DNA of 64,000 nt from Verrucomicrobiota bacterium. GTDB lineage: Bacteria; Verrucomicrobiota; Verrucomicrobiia; Opitutales; Opitutaceae. Positions 16,112-24,890 of the stretch are shown here, one piece after another; positions within the stretch are counted from its first letter, which is position 1; every line of letters starts with the position of its first letter. The notes beneath the pieces are model-generated. The model made no database searches, was not told the origin of the DNA, and saw nothing but the letters and a program-made list of their open reading frames with translations. The position numbers and the translations under genes are program-made. The stretch is from contig JAEWKR010000119.1 in NCBI GenBank assembly GCA_023457715.1, positions 1-64,000 on the forward strand. The letters are read 5' to 3'.

Positions 16112-17953
16112 GCTCACGGCGTCGGCGTAGCGGCTGATGTTGACGATCGTGTACTCTTCCTCGGCGCCGGCGGCCTTCACCTTGACGGTGTCGCCCCGCT
16201 TCTTGCCGAGGAGGGCCGCGCCGATGGCGGTCTTGTACGAGATGATGTTGCGATCCGGATCGCCGTCCCAGGCGCCGAGGATCGTGTAGGTCGCGGGCGT
16301 GGCGGCGGCGTTCTTCACCTCCACGACGGTGCCCACGCCGACCTGGTCGGTCGAGGCGTCCTTGAAATCGGTGACGCGGGCGCGGGCCAGGTCGCGCTCC
16401 AGCTGGGCCTTCTGCGCCATGAGCACGGACTGGTCCTGCTTCGCCATCTTGAATTCGGAATTTTCGCGGAGATCGCCGTGCTCGCGGGCCGCGGCGATGG
16501 CCTTGGAGTTCTCCGGAATCTTCTTCGCGACGATGGTATCGTACTCCTCGCGCTTGCGATCGTAGCTTCCTCGCGAAACGAGCAGCTGCTCCTCCTTGCC
16601 CTCGGCGTCGGTCGCGACGAGCGACTGGATCTTGGGGAAGATCTTGATGAACCGCGCGAGCAGCGACTTCTTCGTCAGCTCCTCGAAGCCCTGGTTCAGC
16701 ATCAGCGTGTTCGCGAGGTCACGGGCCGTCTCCGGATCGGCCGTCGAAAGCAGGTCGGAGATCAGGTCCGGATCGTCGCTCAGGATATCCGCCAGCGGGA
16801 TACGGCGGGCGCTGGCGGCCTGCAGCGCCTCGTAGTCGATCGCGAAGAAGATCGCGCCCAGCAGCCGGGGGGTGATGAGGTCGTTGAGCAGCTTGGCGAA
16901 TTTCTTCGAATGCCGGTTCTTGACGATCCACAGCAGCACCGGGGCGCGCAGATTCTGCTCCGTCTGCCAGCGCTTGAGCGTCGCGGCGAGTTCGTCGGCG
17001 TGCCCGTTCTCGACCAGGAAGTTGATCACCTCGGTCGTGAACTTGCCCTGCGACGTCTTCAGCAGCGTGAAAAGGATGTCACGGGCCTCGATCGGGTGCG
17101 TCTCCTGCACGAGTTCGAGAAAGCGGGACTGGAAGTGGACCGGGATGTTCTCGGCGATCGCGGGGAGGTCGCGGGCGGTCGCCACCAGGGAGGACTGGCT
17201 GGGCTCGAAGGTGGACGCGTCGCTGATGGCCTTGGCGAGATCATCACGCACGGCGGCACCGTACAGGCGCTCGGCCGCCGTGAGCTGATTCGAATCCTTG
17301 ACCGCATCGGCCACGGCCTTGAGGACGCTCGACAGCTGTTCGGCGTTCAGGTCCTTGCGGCCGGAGGAGAGGAGTTCGTCGGCCAACTGGATGCGGCGAC
17401 GCGCCGAGCGGGTGCCTGCAAACTGTTCGAGGATCTCGTCCTCGGCGGAGACGGGCGTCTCGCGCAGCACGAAGCACTCGGTCTTTTTTTCCGGGACCGC
17501 GACGCGCGGGTCCTTCGACAGCGCCTTCTTGGCGGCCGACCACCACTTCTTGAATTTGTCCTCGCCGATCACCTGCGCCAGCGTCACCTCCAGCTCGATC
17601 CCGGTGGCGGCATTGTTTGGATACGCCTGCAGCGCCTCGACGACGAGCTGGGCGGGATCCTCGGCGATCAGCTTCGAAATCGTGTCCGGCTCCGTCTCCT
17701 TGCGCACGAGGAGGTGTTTCACCGGCAGCACGTCCATCGTGTTGACGCAGAACGCCGGGTCCATCGGGTGGTTCTTCTTTTCCTTGAAGTCGATCAGCAG
17801 CTTGTGCGTCGCATCGTCGAAGCTCTTGATCTGGCCGAAACCCCAGCTGCGATGGACCACGTACGCGCCCGGTTCCATCGCTTCGAGTTTGGCTTTGGCC
17901 GGCTTGAGCGACGGTGATTTGGCGAGCAGTGCAGAAACGGCTTCGGAATTCAT
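16109..17953 (-). CDS. greA: long GreA-type transcription elongation factor
   Basis: 614 residues, against about 158 for E. coli GreA. The C-terminal 160 residues are a complete GreA. The coiled coil with tip AREHGDLRENSEFKMAKQDQ keeps the acidic Asp and Glu that place the catalytic metal in RNA polymerase. The FKBP-like domain follows (VGTVVEVKNAA, TYTILGAWDGDPDRNIISY). About 450 residues precede it. They start with a small beta-rich segment (PGAYVVHRSWGFGQIKSFDD, residues 28-47) and continue as a mostly helical region. Chlamydial GreA is also unusually long, so this looks like a PVC lineage trait (from memory). It should rescue backtracked polymerase by transcript cleavage. The role of the extension is unknown. 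Confidence 0.92.
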   Translation of the reverse strand: MNSEAVSALLAKSPSLKPAKAKLEAMEPGAYVVHRSWGFGQIKSFDDATHKLLIDFKEKKNHPMDPAFCVNTMDVLPVKHLLVRKETEPDTISKLIAEDPAQLVVEALQAYPNNAATGIELEVTLAQVIGEDKFKKWWSAAKKALSKDPRVAVPEKKTECFVLRETPVSAEDEILEQFAGTRSARRRIQLADELLSSGRKDLNAEQLSSVLKAVADAVKDSNQLTAAERLYGAAVRDDLAKAISDASTFEPSQSSLVATARDLPAIAENIPVHFQSRFLELVQETHPIEARDILFTLLKTSQGKFTTEVINFLVENGHADELAATLKRWQTEQNLRAPVLLWIVKNRHSKKFAKLLNDLITPRLLGAIFFAIDYEALQAASARRIPLADILSDDPDLISDLLSTADPETARDLANTLMLNQGFEELTKKSLLARFIKIFPKIQSLVATDAEGKEEQLLVSRGSYDRKREEYDTIVAKKIPENSKAIAAAREHGDLRENSEFKMAKQDQSVLMAQKAQLERDLARARVTDFKDASTDQVGVGTVVEVKNAAATPATYTILGAWDGDPDRNIISYKTAIGAALLGKKRGDTVKVKAAGAEEEYTIVNISRYADAVS

Positions 17954-18036
17954 TATTGCGTAAGTGAGGGCCTGAACGGGAGAGTTGAGCCGACAATGAC
18001 TCCCCTTGTCAAACCGAGTGTAAAACGTGTTGTGGT

Positions 18037-18052
18037 TGAGATGCTTATCTCA
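18037..18052. promoter_or_regulatory. small dyad in the greA/rsmB divergent gap
   Basis: TGAGAT-GCTT-ATCTCA lies 15 bases upstream of the rsmB ATG. It could be an operator or a leader hairpin. A TTGACA hexamer for the greA direction lies at 18007-18012, but no good -10 follows it. Confidence 0.3.
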
Positions 18053-18066
18053 CCTCTTTCCGCCTT

Positions 18067-19359
18067 ATGAACGCCTCTGAACCGGTGGGTCAGGTGAGCG
18101 CGTGGTCGATGGCGGCCCGTCTGGTCGCCCGCTGGCTCGAACATCGCGAGCGCGTCGACCTGTTGTTCGACGGGTTGCCGGCGACGCTGACGGGACCTGA
18201 ACGGGCGCGCTGCCAGAACCTTGTGCTGGGCGTGATCCGGCATTTCGGCCGGCTCGACCAGGCGCTTTCGAAGCGGCTGATGCAACCCCCGCGCTTCATC
18301 ACGCAGGCGGTGCTCTGCGTGGCTGGATACGAACTGATCGAGGCGGCGTCGGCGCCGAGTGACGGTCGGACTGCGAAAATTGTGCACCATGCCGTCGAGC
18401 GGAGCAAAGGACTGGCGAGCCCGGCTGAAGCCCGACTGGTGAATGCGGTCGTCCGCAAGGTGGCGGAGGAACTCGCGGCGGGTGAGCCCGCGGCGGATTC
18501 ATCCGCTGGATCGCTCGCGACTTATTATTCGCATCCGGAGTGGCTCGTGAGCGCCTGGCTTGCGCAGTTTGGCGCGGAGGCGACCCGGGCGCTCCTGCGA
18601 TGGAATCAGCAGCCGGCGCCGGTGTATGCCCGCTGGCGCGCAGCTGAGCCGGCGCCGGAGTGGCTGAAACCGTCGCGCTGGGCCGGATTCTTCGAGGTCC
18701 CCACCGGACGGTGGAGCGAGGTCGAGCCGCTGCTGAAGAGCGGGCGACTGTACCTGCAGGATCCCTCGACCCGGCTCCCGGTGGAGCTGCTCGCGCCGGA
18801 ACGCAACGAGACCTTGATCGATCTCTGCGCCGCACCCGGGGGCAAGGCACTGCTCATCGCTGACGCGATGCAGACCGGTCGACTCGTCGCGGTCGACCTG
18901 CCCACCGCGCGCATCGATCGGCTGAAGGAAAACCTTGGTCGCGCCGGGGCCGTCGACGTGGCGCTGGTGCAGGCGGATGTCCTGCAGGACCTCGCCAAGG
19001 TCCTGCGCGAGCATGCGCTCGACGCCGCGTACCAGGGGGTCCTGGTTGACGTGCCGTGTTCGAATACGGGAGTCATGCGCCATCGGGTCGATGTGAAGTG
19101 GCGGCTTCAACCCGGCGATTTCAAGAAGCACCCGCAACAGCAGCAGGCGATGCTGGGCGTGGCCGCCCGGCTGGTGGCTCCCGGCGGCCGGCTCGTGTAT
19201 TCAACCTGCAGCATCGACGTGGAGGAGAACGAGCACGTGGTGACCGCTTTTCTCGGCAGTCGCGCGGGGGCGGGGTTCACGCTGGAGCGCTCGATCCTCA
19301 GCTATCCCTGGATCGATGGGCACGACGGCGCGGGTGCGTTTCTGCTGAGAAAAGGCTGA
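18067..19359 (+). CDS. rsmB: 16S rRNA (cytosine-5)-methyltransferase, RsmB/NOL1-NOP2-Sun family
   Basis: SAM-dependent m5C methyltransferase of 430 residues, probably acting on C967 of 16S rRNA. The N-terminal part (about 10-140) is NusB-like helical RNA-binding sequence (CQNLVLGVIRHFGRLD, VNAVVRKVAEEL). The catalytic domain has LYLQDPSTRLPVELL, the SAM loop IDLCAAPGGKALLIADAM, motif IV DVPCSNTGVMRHRVDVKW with Cys331, and motif VI YSTCSIDVEENE with Cys381. Both cysteines needed for catalysis and product release are present. The NusB-like domain argues for RsmB rather than RsmF or a general Sun protein. The ATG at 18067 opens the frame, divergent from greA. Confidence 0.92.
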   Translation: MNASEPVGQVSAWSMAARLVARWLEHRERVDLLFDGLPATLTGPERARCQNLVLGVIRHFGRLDQALSKRLMQPPRFITQAVLCVAGYELIEAASAPSDGRTAKIVHHAVERSKGLASPAEARLVNAVVRKVAEELAAGEPAADSSAGSLATYYSHPEWLVSAWLAQFGAEATRALLRWNQQPAPVYARWRAAEPAPEWLKPSRWAGFFEVPTGRWSEVEPLLKSGRLYLQDPSTRLPVELLAPERNETLIDLCAAPGGKALLIADAMQTGRLVAVDLPTARIDRLKENLGRAGAVDVALVQADVLQDLAKVLREHALDAAYQGVLVDVPCSNTGVMRHRVDVKWRLQPGDFKKHPQQQQAMLGVAARLVAPGGRLVYSTCSIDVEENEHVVTAFLGSRAGAGFTLERSILSYPWIDGHDGAGAFLLRKG

Positions 19360-19476
19360 ACGGCCGGACGTCGGACCTCGATCCGAAACAGCCACGGATA
19401 GTATCACGAAGCTCCTCGGTGAACTCGGTGGCGAATCGGAGTTCAGGCCGGACGGCGAGGCGGCGCCCGGGTCGGA

Positions 19477-20679
19477 TCAGGGGACCAGGTCGAAAACCGT
19501 CACGCGTTTCTCCACCTCTTCGGCGCCGAAGAGCAGATGGAAGGTGATCTCGCGCGCCTCGGCGACGCGTTGTTCGTAGCGGCGCAGGTTCCATTTCGAT
19601 ACCAGCTGGCCGTCGATGCGCGTCACAAGGTCGCCGAACTGGATGCCGGCCTGATCGGCGGGCGAGCCTTTGATCACCCCGGCCACCCGCCAGTAGGCCG
19701 GCATTTTGCTGAAACTGAGGCCGGCGGTGCGCCGCGGCGGGATGCTGACGGGCCCGGGTTCGACCCGGTGAAACGAGACGCGGCCGTTGGCGGGGTCGAA
19801 CGTGACCGTGAAGTGCTTGAGGATGCCGCCCCCGATGGCGGCCAGTTCGTTGGTGAGGTCCACGATGGGTCGCTGGAGCACGTAGGTGCCGAGGATGACA
19901 TCCTCCGCCAGGCGGCCGATCTGTTGCGGATGATCGCCGCCGAGCGTTCCGATCGTGGCGCCGGCGCGGGGCGGCGAGGCGAAGGGCACGTCGAGGCCCA
20001 CCGGATTGACGCTGAGCGTGGCGTCGCTGCCGGAATCAATGAGGGTGAACAGATGCCGGTCGCCCAGGCGCAGTTTGATCAGGGGGATCTTCTTGTGATC
20101 GTCGAAAGGCACCACGATGCCGGGGGGCAGCGCCGCGGCGTCGGCGGGCTCGAGCAGCACCCGGCTGTTCGGGTAATCGAGGGTCAGACGCGTTTCGCGA
20201 AAAAGTGGGAAGCCCAGGAGTCCGTCGATCCGGATGCCGAGGTGGGCGGAGAGCGCGGCGAGGTCGTAAACGAGGACGGGAACGTCTTCGAACCGGGCAT
20301 CGCCCAGTTCCAGCCGCGACAGCGTGGCCGATGGCAATTCGAGGATGTCGCCTTCGGCCGAGGACACTCGGACATTGCCGCCGGCCGCGGTGCCATAGCG
20401 TTTGACGAGGTTGGGCGTCACCACCGTCGCCGCCGAGCCCGTGTCGATGATGAAATGATACGGGCCGAAGCGGTCCCACTTGGCTTCGAGCACGAGAAAA
20501 TTGCCGACGTTTTCCGCGGGCACCTGCACCGGTTGGGCGTCCAGCGTCGTCCGCCCCGGCCGGAGCGGCTGACGGTGAAAAGGGACCGTGCAACCGGAAA
20601 GCACGACCGCGCACAGTGCCAGCGCGGCCCATCCGCGAAAGGGACGGGACGGCAGGGCGGTGGCGGGTCCCGGGATCAT
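19477..20679 (-). CDS. lipoprotein with two retropepsin-like aspartyl protease domains and a PDZ domain
   Basis: 400 residues. Lipoprotein signal with lipobox VVLSGC, Cys30. The first aspartyl-protease-like half carries FIIDTGSAATVVTP (Asp79), the second TLIDSGSDATLSVN (Asp214). Each is followed by a GxxG-type flap or LLGFPLF/IGGGIL strand as in gag-polyprotein-like bacterial proteases. A C-terminal PDZ domain spans about 315-395 (AGVIKGSPADQAGIQFGDLV, TRIDGQLVSKWNL). Having two active-site motifs in one chain suggests a pseudo-dimeric pepsin-like enzyme made from two retropepsin halves (inference). The stop of the MFS gene overlaps its ATG by four bases. Substrate unknown. Confidence 0.85.
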   Translation of the reverse strand: MIPGPATALPSRPFRGWAALALCAVVLSGCTVPFHRQPLRPGRTTLDAQPVQVPAENVGNFLVLEAKWDRFGPYHFIIDTGSAATVVTPNLVKRYGTAAGGNVRVSSAEGDILELPSATLSRLELGDARFEDVPVLVYDLAALSAHLGIRIDGLLGFPLFRETRLTLDYPNSRVLLEPADAAALPPGIVVPFDDHKKIPLIKLRLGDRHLFTLIDSGSDATLSVNPVGLDVPFASPPRAGATIGTLGGDHPQQIGRLAEDVILGTYVLQRPIVDLTNELAAIGGGILKHFTVTFDPANGRVSFHRVEPGPVSIPPRRTAGLSFSKMPAYWRVAGVIKGSPADQAGIQFGDLVTRIDGQLVSKWNLRRYEQRVAEAREITFHLLFGAEEVEKRVTVFDLVP

Positions 20680-22013
20680 TTCACGGGGCGGGGCAGCGTC
20701 CGGCCGACGCCAAAGGCCGCCAGGGCGAGTGCGGCGCTGGCGGTGAAGAGCACCCCATAGCCGAATAGTCCCGAGACCGCGCCCGCGAGCAGCGGGGTGA
20801 TGGCGCGTGACAGAGCCTGCAGCGACCGGAAGATGCCCAGGACCCGGCCCTGTTCGCTGGCGCCGCTGTACAGGGAGATCAGGCCGGTGGACGCGGGATT
20901 GATCAGCCCGGATCCCAGTGCGAGCAGGCCGAGGCCCACATACAGCAGCCAGGCGGCGGGTGCGAAGCCGATCACGACGAGGCCGGCGGTCGAAAACAGC
21001 AGGCCGGAACTGAGGATGGTGATCTCATCGATCCGGTGCAGGAGTTTTCGGACGATGTAACCCTGGGTGATGACGGAGCAGACGCCAAGAAAGCCGAGCA
21101 ACCAGCCGTTTTCCCAAGCCGTGTAGCCGAACCGCTGCGCCGCAAGAAACGTCAGCGACGTCTCCATCGCGACGAACGCCACCGAGTACACGAACGACAC
21201 GATGTTGGCGCGGCGCACGGCGCGGTTCTCGAGATCCAGGATCGCGCGCAGCGGATTGCGCAGCCGCGGTTCACGCGCCTGGGCGCGGGCGTCGGCCGTC
21301 AGCGTCTCCTTGAACCGGGCCGAGATCCAGACGAGGTTCACCACGCAGAGGATGAAGGCGATCAGCGCGGGGACCGAGAAGGGGTTGATCCCGAAACGCG
21401 CCAGGCCGGGGAAGTAGTCGAGCAGGTTCAGGTGCGACGCGAACGCCCCCAGCATCGGGCCGGTGACGAGTCCGAGGCCGAACGCAGCGCCGATAAGGCC
21501 CATCGCTTTCGAACGCTCCTCGCGCGTGGTCACATCGGCGACGGCCGCCGTGGCCACCGACAGATTGCCGCTGAAGGCGCCGCTCACGAGCCGCGCCACG
21601 ACAAACATCAGGAACGAGCCGCTCACCGCCCACAGCAGGTAGCTCAGCGCCGTGCCCGCGACGGTGAGGCGAAGCACGCCGCGGCGTCCCCGCCGGTCGG
21701 AGACGGAGCCCCAGAACGGGGCGAAGATGAACTGCAGCACGGAAAAGAGCGAACTGATGATGCCGCCGAAGAACACCGCCACGTCGGTGCCTCCGCCGAA
21801 GGTGGCCGCCAGCTGTTCGGACCGCAACAGCATTGCCCCAAGCAGCCCCTCCCGCCCTTCCAGGGCAAGGTAGTGATGAATCAGATCGGGACCGAGCGGG
21901 AAGATGATGGAGAACCCGATCAGGTCGATGTACAGCGTGAGGAAGATGACACCCAGGGACAGCGCGCGCTTGGGTGCGGGGGTGGCGGGAGGCGTGGGAC
22001 CTTCGGAGGACAA
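20676..22013 (-). CDS. major facilitator superfamily transporter
   Basis: Inner-membrane carrier of 445 residues with about twelve helices. The MFS signature between helices 2 and 3 is FAPFWGSVSDRRGRRGVLRL, and FVVARLVSGAFSGNLSVATA with VADVTTREERSKAMGLIGAAFGLG is the typical helix 4-5 stretch. This pattern is closest to the tetracycline-efflux-like (TetA/DHA1) branch, but substrate cannot be read from it. The start at 22013 is TTG, and no upstream ATG is in frame. It forms a two-gene unit with the protease lipoprotein through an ATGA overlap. Confidence 0.88.
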   Translation of the reverse strand: MSSEGPTPPATPAPKRALSLGVIFLTLYIDLIGFSIIFPLGPDLIHHYLALEGREGLLGAMLLRSEQLAATFGGGTDVAVFFGGIISSLFSVLQFIFAPFWGSVSDRRGRRGVLRLTVAGTALSYLLWAVSGSFLMFVVARLVSGAFSGNLSVATAAVADVTTREERSKAMGLIGAAFGLGLVTGPMLGAFASHLNLLDYFPGLARFGINPFSVPALIAFILCVVNLVWISARFKETLTADARAQAREPRLRNPLRAILDLENRAVRRANIVSFVYSVAFVAMETSLTFLAAQRFGYTAWENGWLLGFLGVCSVITQGYIVRKLLHRIDEITILSSGLLFSTAGLVVIGFAPAAWLLYVGLGLLALGSGLINPASTGLISLYSGASEQGRVLGIFRSLQALSRAITPLLAGAVSGLFGYGVLFTASAALALAAFGVGRTLPRPVK

Positions 22014-22041
22014 GGGAACGAAACGAAAAACAGATTGGGGG

Positions 22042-22113
22042 GAAAGGGAAAGTGAAAGTGAGAGGGAAGGTGAAGGTGGGCCCCACTTTCACTCTCACTT
22101 TCCCTTTCACTCC
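22042..22113. repeat. word hairpin (AAAGTGAGAG) between histidine kinase and MFS genes
   Basis: The left arm at 22042-22080 (GAAAGGGAAAGTGAAAGTG, AGGGAAGGTGAAGGTGGG) meets its complement CCCCACTTTCACTCTCACTT from 22081 with almost no loop. The right arm runs over the kinase stop codon at 22107. The word is shared with 30916-31064. Confidence 0.85.
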
Positions 22114-24764
22114 GTCGCGGAAAACAACTCCCGCAGCTTGGCCTCGAATGTGTCGCGGCGGAAGGGCTTCGGGAGGAAGCCGATCTGGCCGGTGCCGCGG
22201 ACCCGCTTCATGATCTCGCCTTCCGTGTAGCCGCTGACCAGGAGGACGCGAACGTCGGGGCGGATCGCCTGAAGCGCGGCGAGCGTTTCCTCGCCGGTCA
22301 TGCCCGGCATGATCAGATCGATCACGACCAGATCCCATTTCTGTGCGTTCTCCCGGAACGCCTCGACTCCGCTGCGCCCCTCGGGCGCGGCGTGCACCTG
22401 AAAGCCGAAGGAATCGAGCAGCTGCACCATCATCTGGCGGACAGGATCCTCGTCCTCGACCACCAGCGCGTTGCCCCCGTGCGTCCATTCGCTGGCCGGC
22501 TCCGCCGGGGCCGGCTCCTCGACCGGCACATGCTCGCCGGGGATGATCGGCAGATAGAGCCGAAACTCGGAGCCGCGATCCACCTCGCTCTCGACCCGCA
22601 GGGCGCCGTTGTGGCCGCGAATGATGCCCAGGACCGCGGCCAGCCCGAGCCCGCGGCCGGCAAATTTCGTGGTGAAGAACGGATCGAAGATCTTGGCGCG
22701 CACGTCCGGCTCCATCCCGCAGCCGTTGTCCCGGATCTCGATGAACAGGTACTGTCCCTCCGGCAGCGATTGCCCGGTCACGCATTCCGCCAGCATGGCG
22801 CGGGTCACGTACGCCACCCCGGTGGTGATCTCGATGACGCCGTCGCGGCGGCCGGTGACGGCGTCAACCGCGTTCAGCACGAGGTTCATCACAATCTGGC
22901 GCAGTTGCGTGGCGTCGGCCTTCACGCCCGGCAGATCGCGCGCGAGGTTGAGTTTGAGTTCGGCCCCGCGCCCGGTGGACACGCGCAGGAGCGGCAGCAG
23001 GTCCTCGGTCAACGAGGAGACGTTGACCCGTTCGACGACGAACCGCCCCTTGCCCGCGTAGGCAAGCATCTGGCGGCAGAGTTCGGCAGCCCGCAACGAC
23101 GCGGTCTCGATGGCCCGCAGCTGGCTGTCGGCGGGGTTGGTCGACTCGATCGACATCCGCGCGAGGCTGGCGTTGCCCAGGATGGCGCTCAGCAGATTGT
23201 TGAAGTCGTGCGCGATGCCGCCGGCGAGCAGGCCGAGGCTCTCCAGTTTTTGGGATTCGAGCAGCTTGCGCTCGATGCCCAGGCGCGTCTCCTCGGAACG
23301 CTTCTGTTCGCTGATGTCGATGACCAGGCCCTCGATCAGGCTGGGGGTGCCCTGCTCGTCATACACGCCCCGGCCGCGCGCGAGGACCCATTTTTCCGCG
23401 CCGTCGCGCACGCGGATCCGGTAGGTCATCTCCAGGTCCTTCCGGTGCGCGATCGCGTCGCGCGTCTCCCGGCGGACGCGGTCAAGGTCCTCGGGGTGGA
23501 TCAAGTCCCGCAAATGGACCCGGCCGGCGACAAAATCCTCCGCGGACCAGCCGGTCAGCGCCGCCGCGCCATCGCTGGCAAACAGCGTTTCGAGCTGCGG
23601 GCCGTAGCGCGCGCGATAAGCCATGCCGGGCAGCGCATGCACGAGATTGGCGTACTGGCGCCGGCTCTCGATCAGTTCGGCCGTGCGCTCCGCGACGACG
23701 CGCTCGATTGTCCGCGTGCGGCGGCCGGTGACCGTGACGAGGCCCGCCAGCAATCCAGCCAGGGCCGCGACCGTGACGCCACGCCACCACGGAGTGCTGG
23801 AGCGCCGGTGCTCCACCCATTCCATCCGGGGGCGGTAAAGCACGTACCAGTCGCGCCCGCCGAACGGCAGGGCGGCCTGATGCAGGAACGCGGCGCCCGA
23901 CCGAAAATCCTGCTCGCTCACGCGGGCGTTCACGGGGCCTTCCGCGGGATTGAAGAGCAGCGTTCGCTTCTGCGGGTCGGATTCGCTCCCGTCCACGAAG
24001 AGCATGTCCGACGCGATGTCCGGTTGATGGCTCGAGGCGTACTCGAGGAACTGGCGGACATTGAGCGCGCATTGCAGGAACCCGAGCGGGCGGGTGCCGA
24101 CCGGCGGAGCTCCGGCGTCCGACCACGGGAAGACGGCGAGGATGACCACGACGCCGGACTCGTCCGCCCGCTGCTGACGCAGGGTGAATTGAGGCGAGAC
24201 GGTGATGCGCCGGGTTTGCTCCGCCTGGCGAAGCGCACCGGCCGTGGGCGCCGTGGTCAGGTCGTAACCCAGCACGATCTCGTTTCCCGCCATGGGCTCG
24301 AGCAGGCAGATGGGGACGTACCAGTCCCGTTCCTGCGCGCGCCGTCCGCGACCGTCCGGGGTGAACTCGGTGATTTCGAACCGGCGCGGTGCGTATTCAC
24401 GCTGGAAGGTCAGCTCCAGGCTCGCGCGATTGAGATGCGAGACGTAGGGTGCCCACTGAAAGGCCATCGCCCCCGAGACGCGCGGACGCAGCTGCCCGAT
24501 CAGGCGGGCGAACTCAGGCGGGGAGACCCCGTGGTCGAAGGTGAACAGCGTCGCGAGCCCGTGCAGCGCCTCCGGGTAACGCTGCACGACTTCAGAGGTG
24601 AGGGCGTGGCGCACCGCCGCCTTGCGCTCGAATTCCACGGCGGTGGCGTCGTCTTCATGCCGGCGCGCATCATGGTAGACGGCCACCGCCGCGGTGAGGC
24701 CGACGAGGATGATCGCGGCCGCACTGACGCGGTACGGGGCGAACCGGGAGGGGCGGGCGGACAT
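22107..24764 (-). CDS. hybrid sensor histidine kinase (CHASE-PAS-HisKA-HATPase-REC)
   Basis: About 885 residues, inner membrane. Two helices (near 13-31 and 325-345) bracket a periplasmic CHASE-type sensor domain (LFTFDHGVSPPEFARLI, FQWAPYVSHLNR, FEITEF near the middle). A PAS domain with PAC-like end follows (about 375-490). The dimerisation box is LESLGLLAGGIAHDFNNLLS with phospho-His519. The ATPase has MNLVLNAVDAV, DNGCGMEP, FDPFFTTKFAGRGLGL, and the receiver domain ends the protein (LVVEDEDPVRQMM, VVIDLIMPGM, LVSGY, LPKPF). The N-box and FTTK pattern are those of HisKA-1 kinases with a GG-I-AHDFNN H-box. The ATG at 24764 is preferred over two upstream ATGs. No response regulator with an output domain adjoins it, so the target is unknown. 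CHASE domains often sense cytokinin-like or other small ligands. Confidence 0.92.
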   Translation of the reverse strand: MSARPSRFAPYRVSAAAIILVGLTAAVAVYHDARRHEDDATAVEFERKAAVRHALTSEVVQRYPEALHGLATLFTFDHGVSPPEFARLIGQLRPRVSGAMAFQWAPYVSHLNRASLELTFQREYAPRRFEITEFTPDGRGRRAQERDWYVPICLLEPMAGNEIVLGYDLTTAPTAGALRQAEQTRRITVSPQFTLRQQRADESGVVVILAVFPWSDAGAPPVGTRPLGFLQCALNVRQFLEYASSHQPDIASDMLFVDGSESDPQKRTLLFNPAEGPVNARVSEQDFRSGAAFLHQAALPFGGRDWYVLYRPRMEWVEHRRSSTPWWRGVTVAALAGLLAGLVTVTGRRTRTIERVVAERTAELIESRRQYANLVHALPGMAYRARYGPQLETLFASDGAAALTGWSAEDFVAGRVHLRDLIHPEDLDRVRRETRDAIAHRKDLEMTYRIRVRDGAEKWVLARGRGVYDEQGTPSLIEGLVIDISEQKRSEETRLGIERKLLESQKLESLGLLAGGIAHDFNNLLSAILGNASLARMSIESTNPADSQLRAIETASLRAAELCRQMLAYAGKGRFVVERVNVSSLTEDLLPLLRVSTGRGAELKLNLARDLPGVKADATQLRQIVMNLVLNAVDAVTGRRDGVIEITTGVAYVTRAMLAECVTGQSLPEGQYLFIEIRDNGCGMEPDVRAKIFDPFFTTKFAGRGLGLAAVLGIIRGHNGALRVESEVDRGSEFRLYLPIIPGEHVPVEEPAPAEPASEWTHGGNALVVEDEDPVRQMMVQLLDSFGFQVHAAPEGRSGVEAFRENAQKWDLVVIDLIMPGMTGEETLAALQAIRPDVRVLLVSGYTEGEIMKRVRGTGQIGFLPKPFRRDTFEAKLRELFSATE

Positions 24765-24890
24765 GGGGAACGCCGGTAGCATGCCCCGGGCCGCCCGGGC
24801 GTTCAAGAACCGTCGGGACGTTTACGTGGCATACCCCGGGGGCTGGCGCCACAACCGCGGTCCGCCGGGAGGGAGCGCAACCGGCCCGTT

